A stretch of 18,564 nucleotides of DNA, from NCBI GenBank assembly GCA_023426365.1, contig JAFAAW010000032.1:1-18564 (forward strand), given 5' to 3'. Shown piece after piece: positions 1-5,933 of the stretch (position 1 is the first letter of the stretch; each line of letters starts with the position of its first letter). This DNA is from Pseudomonadota bacterium. GTDB taxonomy: Bacteria; Pseudomonadota; Alphaproteobacteria; Rhodospirillales; Magnetospirillaceae. Made by a program: the position numbers and the translations under genes. The notes under the pieces were generated by a model. That model had not been told where the DNA came from and made no database searches. It saw nothing but the letters and a program-made list of their open reading frames with translations.

Positions 1-198
1 TGGGAAATCGCCAATTTCCGCGCCCTGGCCGCCGCCGCCCAGCACGAGGGCGAAGCCTCCATGGCCTCGATGTTCGAGCAGATGGCGGAAGAAAAGGAGG
101 AAATGGCCGACTGGCTGGCCGACGCCATTCCCGACATCACCCGGCGCTATCTGTCGCTGCGGGCCGGCGGGGCCGACGTGGGCATGGCGAAAAGCTGA
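1..198 (+). CDS. Ferritin-like (DUF892-type) protein, 3' fragment
   Basis: The frame is open from base 1 and stops at TGA 196-198, so only the last 65 residues are visible. They look like one long acidic helix pair: WEIANFRALAAAA, then EGEASMASMFEQMAEEKEEM, then ADWLADAIPDITRRYL. The spacing of Glu and aromatic residues resembles the C-terminal half of ferritin-like DUF892/YciE proteins, which are small helical-bundle proteins of poorly defined stress function. The start and any metal-binding residues of the first helices lie outside the window. It converges on the iron-sulfur protein gene at 347-2338 and is probably unrelated to the formate dehydrogenase locus. The coding call is secure; the family is a resemblance only. 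Confidence 0.6.
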   Translation, partial: WEIANFRALAAAAQHEGEASMASMFEQMAEEKEEMADWLADAIPDITRRYLSLRAGGADVGMAKS

Positions 199-221
199 GG
201 GCGGCCGTCGATCTTCGGTCC

Positions 222-297
222 TGCCCGCGCTTGATGCGGGCATCCGCGCGACCCCGCCGGTGACGCGGCCCCGTCACCGGCATGGCGTCGCGCGGAT
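222..297. terminator. Nested hairpin cluster between convergent genes
   Basis: Three perfect inverted repeats lie in 76 bases: TGCCCGC (222-228) with GCGGGCA (236-242); ATCCGCGCGA (242-251) with TCGCGCGGAT (288-297); and, nested inside the latter, GCCGGTGACG (256-265) with CGTCACCGGC (272-281). There is no clear T-run on either strand. The position between two convergent genes fits a shared transcription end or a dispersed palindromic (REP-like) element. Confidence 0.45.
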
Positions 298-301
298 CGC
301 C

Positions 302-349
302 GCCAGTCCTATGCCTAGTTGCGCCTTAGCCTATTTGCGTCTTTGCCTA
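302..349. repeat. 16-bp tandem repeat, about three units
   Basis: Three successive 16-base units each end in CCTA: 302-317 GCCAGTCCTATGCCTA, 318-333 GTTGCGCCTTAGCCTA, 334-349 TTTGCGTCTTTGCCTA. Units 2 and 3 match at 12 of 16 positions, while unit 1 keeps mainly its right half. The last unit overlaps the stop codon (347-349, minus strand) of the iron-sulfur protein gene. The block is less GC-rich than its surroundings. Confidence 0.55.
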
Positions 350-2338
350 CTTACGATAGTCGTCGGTGGTGCGGGTCACCGGCACCACGCCGTGGGCCAT
401 GGGACGCTCGCTTTCCTCTCCTTCGTACTGGGCGATGACGCGGCAATCCTCGCACATCTTGATCAGTTCGAGCCGGCCGCTGGCGACGAACATGGAATGG
501 CCCGACAGCCGCTCCACCATGCGCTCGATGGACGACTTGGTGCCGAACGGCTTGGCGCAGCGGGTGCAGCACCACGGCTCCTCCTCCTTCAGCACCTGCC
601 GCTGGCGGGCGGCGTCGGTGAAGTTGAGGCGCGGGGCCAGGGTGATGGCCTTTTCCGGGCAGGTGGCGCGGCACAGGCCGCACTGGACGCAATTGGACTC
701 GACAAAGCCCAGCGACGGCTTGTCCGGGTGGCCCGACAATGCATTGGCCGGACAGACCGGAATGCACGACAGGCACAGCGTGCACTTGCCCGCATCCACC
801 TGAACGGCGCCGAAGGGATCGCCCGCCGCCAGCGGCAGCACATCGACCGGCGTGGGGGCGTTGCGCGACAGGTGGGACAGGGCCAGCCCAAGGGTCTGGC
901 GCTTGTGGCCCAGGGCCAGATACTCCGCCGCCGGCGTCACCGCCGCCGGGACCGGCTTGGCCAGAACCGCCGCCAATTCGGCCGGGTCGGCGGCCACCAC
1001 CAGTTCGGCCTCGGCCGCCCAGCCCAGCCCGGCATTGACCCGTCCGGCCAAGTCGAGGGCGGCGCGCAAGGGCGCCAGGTCAAGGTGCCGGCGCGGATCG
1101 GCCAGCACCACCACGCGGGCGGCGCCATGGGCATGGGCGGTCAGCACGAAATCCAGGCCGATGGCGGCCGCGGCGTTGACCGCGAAGGGCAGCACATGGG
1201 ACGGCAAGCCGGCGCCGAAGCGCGCCAGGGCGGCGATCACGCCGTCGCCGTGATCGGCGTCATGCACCAGCAGAACCGGCGCCCGGCCGCCGGCCGCGCG
1301 GTACACCCGCAGCACCTCGGCCACGCGCTTGAACACGCCGTTATTGGCGGGGAAGTCGTAGCGGATGGCGCCGGTCGGGCACGCGCTGGCGCACGCGCCA
1401 TGGCCGCCGCAGGCGGCGGCGGCGATGACCGCCGTGTCGCCCTTGCCCATGATCGACGAACTGGGACAGGCGTCCATGCAGCGGGTGCAGGCCACCTTGC
1501 CGTTGCGGGCGTGGGCGCACAGCGCGGAATCGATGCGGATATAGCGCGGCTTCTCGAACTCGCCCATCAGGTCGCGGGCCTGGGCGACGGCGCGTTCGAC
1601 CGCCGCCGGCACGCGCGGATCGGCGGCGATCCAGCCGTCGCGGTCGCGGACCAGCGGCACGTCGCCGGTCAGGTCCAGCACCACGTCGGCGCGCAGCAGC
1701 GCCGACGGGTCGCGCACCGGCTCGAACACCAGCGCGCCGCGCGACGATGGCTTCACGGCGGCCATGCCCTCGACCGTGACCGTCCAGCCGCCCAGCGCAC
1801 CGACGGCGCGCGCGGCGCGGCCGCGCCACAGGGTAAAGGCGCGCGGGCTGGGCGGCATCAATCCGTCGCCGGAGCCGCACAGCAGCATCTGCACCGCGCG
1901 GTCCTCGGCCAGGCGGCGGGCGGCGTCCAGCGCCACCTCGTCGCGGCCCAGCACCAGGATCGCGCCGGCCGAGCTCAGCGTCACCGATGGCGTGGGGTCC
2001 AGCGCCAGCGCCGCCTCGGCGATCAGGGCGGCCATCTTGGGCGCCGCCTGGGCGGCACCGTCCGACCAGCCGGCGCGGTCGCGGATATCGACGAAGACCG
2101 GCGCCTCGGCCCCGGCCTGCTCGGCCAGCTCGGCGAATAGCGGGGCCTCCTGGCGGCAGGCCACCATCAGCCCGTCGCCGCCGGCCAGCGCCTCGGAATA
2201 CGCCGCCAACTGGGACCGGCACAATTGGTGATGAACGACCGGCGCCTGCGTTCCCAACGCCGCCGCCAGCGCCTTGCCGTCCACCGGCATGGTGCCCTCG
2301 CACGAGCACACCAGAACCTTCCTACCGCCGACCTTCAT
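347..2338 (-). CDS. Large multi-cluster 4Fe-4S protein of the formate dehydrogenase locus
   Basis: A 663-residue cytoplasmic iron-sulfur protein, with no signal peptide or membrane span seen. The N-terminus has a Cys-rich segment (VLVCSCEG, then HHQLCRSQ and MVACRQE) reminiscent of HdrA/QmoA-type N-terminal domains. A first ferredoxin-like region runs from about residue 274 (CAHARNGKVACTRCMDACP, then ACGGHGACASACPTGAI). A second starts near residue 519 (CTLCLSCIPVCP and CVQCGLCRATCP). A C-terminal pair, CCTRC and CEDC, could bind a further metal centre. ATG 2338 is preferred because GAGGT lies 5-9 bases upstream; the longer frame to 2362 would start at TTG without a ribosome site. Proteins of this layout are commonly found beside fdhD and fdh genes. 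An electron-transfer role in formate metabolism or enzyme maturation is an inference from context. It diverges from fdhD. Confidence 0.85.
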   Translation of the reverse strand: MKVGGRKVLVCSCEGTMPVDGKALAAALGTQAPVVHHQLCRSQLAAYSEALAGGDGLMVACRQEAPLFAELAEQAGAEAPVFVDIRDRAGWSDGAAQAAPKMAALIAEAALALDPTPSVTLSSAGAILVLGRDEVALDAARRLAEDRAVQMLLCGSGDGLMPPSPRAFTLWRGRAARAVGALGGWTVTVEGMAAVKPSSRGALVFEPVRDPSALLRADVVLDLTGDVPLVRDRDGWIAADPRVPAAVERAVAQARDLMGEFEKPRYIRIDSALCAHARNGKVACTRCMDACPSSSIMGKGDTAVIAAAACGGHGACASACPTGAIRYDFPANNGVFKRVAEVLRVYRAAGGRAPVLLVHDADHGDGVIAALARFGAGLPSHVLPFAVNAAAAIGLDFVLTAHAHGAARVVVLADPRRHLDLAPLRAALDLAGRVNAGLGWAAEAELVVAADPAELAAVLAKPVPAAVTPAAEYLALGHKRQTLGLALSHLSRNAPTPVDVLPLAAGDPFGAVQVDAGKCTLCLSCIPVCPANALSGHPDKPSLGFVESNCVQCGLCRATCPEKAITLAPRLNFTDAARQRQVLKEEEPWCCTRCAKPFGTKSSIERMVERLSGHSMFVASGRLELIKMCEDCRVIAQYEGEESERPMAHGVVPVTRTTDDYRK

Positions 2339-2372
2339 CGTGACCTCGTAATTTACGCGCAATTTTGGGCCA

Positions 2373-2402
2373 TTGCCCGGGCCCCGCGGGGGCGCCTACT
2401 GT
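2373..2402 (+). promoter_or_regulatory. Candidate promoter of the fdhD block
   Basis: TTGCCC (2373-2378), an 18-base spacer and TACTGT (2397-2402) would start transcription near 2409, about 30 bases before the fdhD ATG. The -10 lies within the odd palindrome CTACTGTAG (2396-2404), and the spacer holds a GCCCC/GGGGC hairpin (2381-2393). The match to sigma-70 consensus is moderate. Confidence 0.35.
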
Positions 2403-2439
2403 AGCGGGGCAAAGACCCCAATTGGAAGGACCACAATCC

Positions 2440-3306
2440 ATGCTCGTCCGCCCCGATCCCGACGACGACCGCCTGTACCAGCGCGTCGCCGGCCTGGACC
2501 AGGACGGCCGCCCGGTGGAAGCGGCGGTAATCAACGAACGCCCGCTGACCATCTTCCTGAACGGGCGCGAGATCGTCACCGCCATGACCATCGGCGACTA
2601 TCCCGAATATCTGGCGGTCGGCTATCTGCTGAACCAGAACATGCTGCGCCCCGAGGACACGGTGACGGCGGTCGAATACGACCCCGAGATCGAAACCGTG
2701 GTGGTGCGCACCGACAGCCATACGGATTTCGAGGAAAAGCTGAAGAAGAAGATCCAGACCTCGGGCTGCGCCATGGGCACGGTGTTCGGCGACGTCATGG
2801 AAAAGTTCGAGACCGTGCGCCTGGACGCCGGGGCGCGGTTCCGCACCTCATGGCTTTATGGCCTGCAAAAGACCATCAACACCATGCCCAGCCTGTACCT
2901 GACCACCGGGGCCATCCACGGCTGCGTGCTGTGCGAAGAGGACCGGCCGCTGATCTACATGGAAGACGTCGGCCGCCACAACGCCATGGACAAGATCGCC
3001 GGCTACATGCACCGCCACGGCTTGAGCGCCGAGGGCAAGAGCCTGTACACCACCGGCCGGCTGACCAGCGAGATGGTGATCAAGACCGTGCAGATGGGCA
3101 TTCCCATCCTGCTGTCGCGCTCGGGCTTCACCGCCTGGGGCGTGGAGCTGGCGCGCCAGGCCGGCCTGACCCTGATCGGCCGCGCCAAGGGCAAGCGCTT
3201 CCTGGTGCTGTCGGGGGCCGAGCGCATCGTCTTCGATGCCGACCCCGCCCAGGCCTTCGACGAACCCCATCACCTGTCGCGCAAGGGAAGCCGACATGAC
3301 GACTGA
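2440..3306 (+). CDS. fdhD: Formate dehydrogenase accessory sulfurtransferase FdhD
   Basis: A 288-residue cytoplasmic FdhD-family protein. In the E. coli system FdhD passes sulfur from the cysteine desulfurase IscS to the bis-MGD cofactor, which formate dehydrogenase needs for activity. Family marks are the N-terminal NERPLTIFLNGREI block, TIGDYPEYLAVGYLL, and MEDVGRHNAMDK in the C-terminal half. ATG 2440 is chosen because GGAAGGA (2424-2430) lies 9 bases upstream; the frame opens 25 codons earlier with no ribosome site. An oddity: the usual loop CxxC is reduced to TSGCAMG with a single Cys110, while a CVLC (Cys162, Cys165) follows IHG, where many homologues have HAA or HSA. The gene overlaps mobA by 11 bases, which suggests translational coupling. 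Confidence 0.93.
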   Translation: MLVRPDPDDDRLYQRVAGLDQDGRPVEAAVINERPLTIFLNGREIVTAMTIGDYPEYLAVGYLLNQNMLRPEDTVTAVEYDPEIETVVVRTDSHTDFEEKLKKKIQTSGCAMGTVFGDVMEKFETVRLDAGARFRTSWLYGLQKTINTMPSLYLTTGAIHGCVLCEEDRPLIYMEDVGRHNAMDKIAGYMHRHGLSAEGKSLYTTGRLTSEMVIKTVQMGIPILLSRSGFTAWGVELARQAGLTLIGRAKGKRFLVLSGAERIVFDADPAQAFDEPHHLSRKGSRHDD

Positions 3307-4414
3307 TATCGCGGGCGTGATCCTGGCCGGCGGCCTGTCGCGCCGCATGGGCGGCGGCGACAAGCCGCTGATCGAGGTGCAGGGCCGCACCCTGCTGGAA
3401 CGCACCATCGAGCGCATGGCCCCCCAGGTCGGGCCGCTGCTTCTGAACGCCAACGGCGACCCCGCCCGCTTCGCCCGCTTCGGGCTTGACGTGCGCGCCG
3501 ACATCATCGACGGCTATGGCGGGCCGCTGGTCGGCATCCTGACCGCGCTGGAATGGGCGGCCGGACGCGGCGCCCGGTGGCTGCTGACGGCGGCGGCCGA
3601 CACCCCGCTGTTCCCGTCCGACCTGGGCGAAAGGCTGATGGCGGCGGTGACGGCCGAGGGCGCGCGCATCGGCATGGCCGCATCGGGCGGCCACACCCAC
3701 CCGGTGTTCGCGCTGTGGCCGGTGGACCTGGCGGCCGAGCTGCGCCGCGCGGTGGTCGAGCACGACCTGCGCAAGATCGAGGCGTTCACCGACCATTTCA
3801 AGGTGGCGCGGGTGGAATGGCCGCAGGTGCCCCACGACCCCTTCTTCAACGTCAACGCCCCCGAGGACGTGGTGCGGCTGGGCATGATCCTGAACGGCAC
3901 CCTGCCGGCCGAGCCGCCGGTGTCCGCCGCCATCCCGGTCGCCGTGACCATCGAGCGGCGCGACAGCCCCAATCCGTGGCTGCGCCAGACCTGGCGGCCG
4001 CTCGAAGTGCTGCTGGACCCGCCGCCCGGGCCGGCCTGGGTGATGCTGCGCCGGGGCGAAGGCTGGGAACATTACCTGTCCGCCGCCCCCGACCTTGCGC
4101 TGCACCGGTCCGATCTGGCCAGCTACCGCTACAACCTGGGCGGCGCCGATCCGCGCCTGTTCGTGGTGGTGCGCAAGAGCGACGAGGGCGAGGCCCCGGT
4201 GCGGGTCATGCTGGTCACCGCCGCCCCCGACGAGGCCCAGAAATGGAGCGAGAGCGGCGAGGACACAGTGGAAAGCGTGGCCCTGCCGGAACCGGTGCTG
4301 GCCTGGGTGCAGATGTTCTGCGCCAGCCATCCGCCCGACGAACCCATGCGCAAGCGCAAGCGCGACCGCCTGGACGCCAAGGCCGCCTTTGCCCCCAAGG
4401 AGGGCCGGCAATGA
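3296..4414 (+). CDS. mobA: MobA molybdenum cofactor guanylyltransferase fused to DUF3305
   Basis: A 372-residue two-domain protein. Residues 1 to about 205 are MobA, which joins GMP from GTP to molybdopterin to make the guanine-dinucleotide cofactor. The nucleotide-binding loop LAGGLSRRMGGGDK lies at residues 10-23, followed by DGYGGPLVGI and the AADTPLFP metal-binding motif. From about residue 213 (IPVAVTIERRDSPNPW) to the end it matches DUF3305, a family of unknown function in fdh clusters: SWRP-like TWRPLEVL, GWEHY, YRYNL, and a basic end MRKRKRD. There is no stop or ribosome site between the halves. ATG 3296 has AAGGGAAG just upstream; the frame to 3236 lies inside fdhD. The end overlaps the DUF3306 start by 4 bases (ATGA). 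The fusion is unusual, because DUF3305 is normally a separate gene. Confidence 0.9.
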   Translation: MTTDIAGVILAGGLSRRMGGGDKPLIEVQGRTLLERTIERMAPQVGPLLLNANGDPARFARFGLDVRADIIDGYGGPLVGILTALEWAAGRGARWLLTAAADTPLFPSDLGERLMAAVTAEGARIGMAASGGHTHPVFALWPVDLAAELRRAVVEHDLRKIEAFTDHFKVARVEWPQVPHDPFFNVNAPEDVVRLGMILNGTLPAEPPVSAAIPVAVTIERRDSPNPWLRQTWRPLEVLLDPPPGPAWVMLRRGEGWEHYLSAAPDLALHRSDLASYRYNLGGADPRLFVVVRKSDEGEAPVRVMLVTAAPDEAQKWSESGEDTVESVALPEPVLAWVQMFCASHPPDEPMRKRKRDRLDAKAAFAPKEGRQ

Positions 4415-4935
4415 GCGACACCTTCCTGTCGCGCTGGTCGCGGCTGAAAAACGAAAGCAAGACCGAGCAGCCGCTCGCCCCAAATGCGGCGCCTGCCCCT
4501 GCCCCGCCCCCCGCTCCCGCCCCGCAGTCCTCGGCCCTGATATCGGAGCCGGAAGCGCAGGCCGAAGGGGGCGCCGCGCCGGCGGTGCCGGACTTGCCGC
4601 CGGTCGAAAGCCTGACCAAGGATTCCGACTTCTCCGCCTTCCTTGGGACGGAGGTGCCCGACGACTTGCGCCGGGCCGCCCTGTCCCGGCTGTGGGCCAG
4701 CGATCCCTTGTTCACCCAGCCGGAAGTGTTCGACCTGCACATGGAGGATTACAACGCCCATCCCATGGGCGAGGCGGTGAAAACCGCCTGGAAAGTGGGC
4801 AAGGGCATCGTCGAGGAACTGGCCGAACACGACCAGGCTGCATCTTTTACCGACGATGCGGAAAAAAACACACAACAAGACAAAGCCGGAAGAGGACGAC
4901 ACTCCTACAAGTTGACCACCCCAAAGCCGCTGTAA
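4411..4935 (+). CDS. DUF3306-family protein of formate dehydrogenase locus
   Basis: A 174-residue protein. It opens with MSDTFLSRWSRLKNE, the basic FLSRWSRRK-type start of DUF3306. A low-complexity Pro/Ala linker follows (about residues 26-65), then the conserved core from about 68: LTKDSDFSAFLGTEVPDDLR, AALSRLWASDP and a DYNAH segment. The function is unknown; DUF3305 and DUF3306 travel together in fdh operons, so a maturation or assembly role is inferred. AAGGAGGG lies 6 bases before ATG 4411, and the start overlaps the mobA stop. The last 25 or so residues (DDAEKNTQQDKAG onward) use A-rich codons unlike the rest of the gene, and this tail may be poorly conserved. No signal peptide or membrane span was seen. 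Confidence 0.85.
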   Translation: MSDTFLSRWSRLKNESKTEQPLAPNAAPAPAPPPAPAPQSSALISEPEAQAEGGAAPAVPDLPPVESLTKDSDFSAFLGTEVPDDLRRAALSRLWASDPLFTQPEVFDLHMEDYNAHPMGEAVKTAWKVGKGIVEELAEHDQAASFTDDAEKNTQQDKAGRGRHSYKLTTPKPL

Positions 4936-4940
4936 ACCAA

Positions 4941-5052
4941 CATCATCCGTCAGTATCAAAACAATGAAAGGCATTGACTGGTCAGACCTGTTAATCGGAT
5001 GATGAAGGGGCTACTCCACGGGGTAGCCAAGCCGCGCCGTCACGCGCGCGGC
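4941..5052 (+). promoter_or_regulatory. Structured leader upstream of the fdh structural genes
   Basis: It starts 6 bases after the DUF3306 stop. An outer stem CATCATCCG (4941-4949) with CGGATGATG (4996-5004) encloses CAGT (4951-4954) with ACTG (4977-4980) and CAATG-AAAGG-CATTG (4962-4976). Two more hairpins follow: GGCTAC (5009-5014) with GTAGCC (5023-5028), and GCCGCGC (5031-5037) with GCGCGGC (5046-5052). The ribosome site is at 5062-5067. The layout could be a cis-acting RNA, for example a molybdenum-cofactor sensor, or it could be a set of DNA operators. I cannot match it to a known consensus by eye. Confidence 0.4.
4977..4991. promoter_or_regulatory. Candidate GntR-family operator
   Basis: ACTGGTCAGACCTGT is a 15-bp palindrome about A4984 with a single mismatched pair. 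Its core GTC-A-GAC fits the GntR-family half-site pattern GTM-N-KAC, as in FadR/FCD regulators. It lies upstream of the torD-fdhA genes and overlaps the leader stem described at 4941-5004. No GntR gene lies in the window. Confidence 0.3.
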
Positions 5053-5061
5053 CACAGGACG

Positions 5062-5076
5062 GGAGGAAGTGGATTG
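5062..5076 (+). promoter_or_regulatory. Ribosome binding site selecting a TTG start
   Basis: GGAGGA (5062-5067) lies 6 bases before TTG 5074-5076, in frame with the chaperone gene. The in-frame ATG at 4999 sits inside the leader stem, and ATG 5095 has no purine-rich site, so TTG 5074 is the best-supported start. Confidence 0.6.
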
Positions 5077-5676
5077 TCGGACACCGCGGTCGCCATGACG
5101 ACTGACGAAGAGGTTCTGCGGGCGCGCTTTTGGGGCGTGCTGGCCGCGCTGCTCGCCGCGCCGCCGACCGCCGAGCTTTTGCGCACGCTGGCCCCCATGA
5201 CCGGCGACGACAGCGAGCTGGGCCGCGCGCTGGCCGACCTGGGCACCGCCGCCCGCACCACCACCGCCGACGCCGTGGAAGAGGAATACACCACCCTGTT
5301 CATCGGCCTGTCGCGCGGCGAGCTGGTGCCGTTCGGGTCGTACTACCTGACCGGCTTCCTGCACGAGAAGCCGCTGGCCGCGCTGCGCGCCGACCTGGCC
5401 GAACTGGGCATCGAGGTCGAGGACGGCGTGTCCGAGCCGGAAGACCACATCGCCATCCTGGCCGAAATCATGCAGGCGCTGATCGACGGCAGCCTGGGGG
5501 CGCCGCTGTCCCTGTCCGAACAAAAGCGTTTCTTTGCCGCCCATATCGAGCCGTGGGCCGGCCGTTTCTTCGCCGACCTGGAAAACTGCCCCGCCGCCCG
5601 GTTCTACCGGCCGGTGGGCGCATTGGGCCGGCTTTTCCTGAACGTGGAGGCGCAAGCCTTCGCCATGATTGACTAA
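5074..5676 (+). CDS. TorD/DmsD-family chaperone for formate dehydrogenase
   Basis: From TTG 5074 it encodes 200 residues (MSDTAVAMTTDEEVLRARFW...), the normal size for TorD/DmsD-type redox-enzyme maturation proteins. These all-helical cytoplasmic chaperones bind the Tat signal of a molybdoenzyme and keep it from export until the cofactor is inserted. Family-like stretches are EEEYTTLFIGL, the ELVPFGSYYLTGFLHEKPL region and EDHIAILAEIMQAL. The gene is the first of the structural block and is followed 14 bases later by the Tat-signal peptide gene and then fdhA, so FdhA is the likely client. Any start upstream to 4999 would read a Arg-rich stretch encoded by the hairpin leader. The family is confident; the client is inferred. 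Confidence 0.85.
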   Translation: MSDTAVAMTTDEEVLRARFWGVLAALLAAPPTAELLRTLAPMTGDDSELGRALADLGTAARTTTADAVEEEYTTLFIGLSRGELVPFGSYYLTGFLHEKPLAALRADLAELGIEVEDGVSEPEDHIAILAEIMQALIDGSLGAPLSLSEQKRFFAAHIEPWAGRFFADLENCPAARFYRPVGALGRLFLNVEAQAFAMID

Positions 5677-5690
5677 CCGAGGTGGCTGCC

Positions 5691-5921
5691 ATGACCCATT
5701 CCGACGACTCCAGCAAGGTTGCCCAGGCCAGCGGTGCCCGGGCTACGGTTGACCGCCGGGGCTTCCTGCGCGGCCTTGGCCTTACCGCCGCCGCCGCGCC
5801 GGCCGCCGCGCTTGGCCTGGCCGCCCAGCCGGCCGAGGCCGCCGCGCCCCAGACCGCAGACGCCTCGGGCTATCAGGAGACCGAGCATGTCCGCCGCGCC
5901 TACGAAACCGCGCGCTTCTAA
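5691..5921 (+). CDS. Small Tat-signal protein preceding fdhA
   Basis: A 76-residue protein that is mostly a twin-arginine signal: DRRGFLRGLGL at residues 21-31, an Ala-rich hydrophobic core and a likely cleavage after AEA near residue 47. The remaining roughly 30 residues end in SGYQETEHVRRAYETARF. CGAGGTGG (5677-5684) precedes ATG 5691. Small Tat proteins of this kind commonly sit directly before fdhA in periplasmic formate dehydrogenase operons, for example the FdhX-type genes of Shewanella. Their role is unclear; suggestions include an escort, a subunit or an assembly factor. It has no metal-binding cysteines. The fdhA ribosome site begins at the last base of its stop codon, so the two genes are tightly spaced. 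Confidence 0.8.
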   Translation: MTHSDDSSKVAQASGARATVDRRGFLRGLGLTAAAAPAAALGLAAQPAEAAAPQTADASGYQETEHVRRAYETARF

Positions 5922-5933
5922 GGAGACCACGCC

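Noticed and set aside
260..2140. 626-codon plus-strand frame opposite the iron-sulfur protein
   Set aside because: It is a His/Gly/Arg/Gln-rich shadow; the minus strand shows conserved CxxCxxC motifs.
4999..5073. Upstream ATG 4999 as the start of the TorD-type chaperone
   Set aside because: It lies in the leader stem, has no ribosome site, and would add an Arg/His-rich stretch unlike the family; TTG 5074 has GGAGGA at the right distance.
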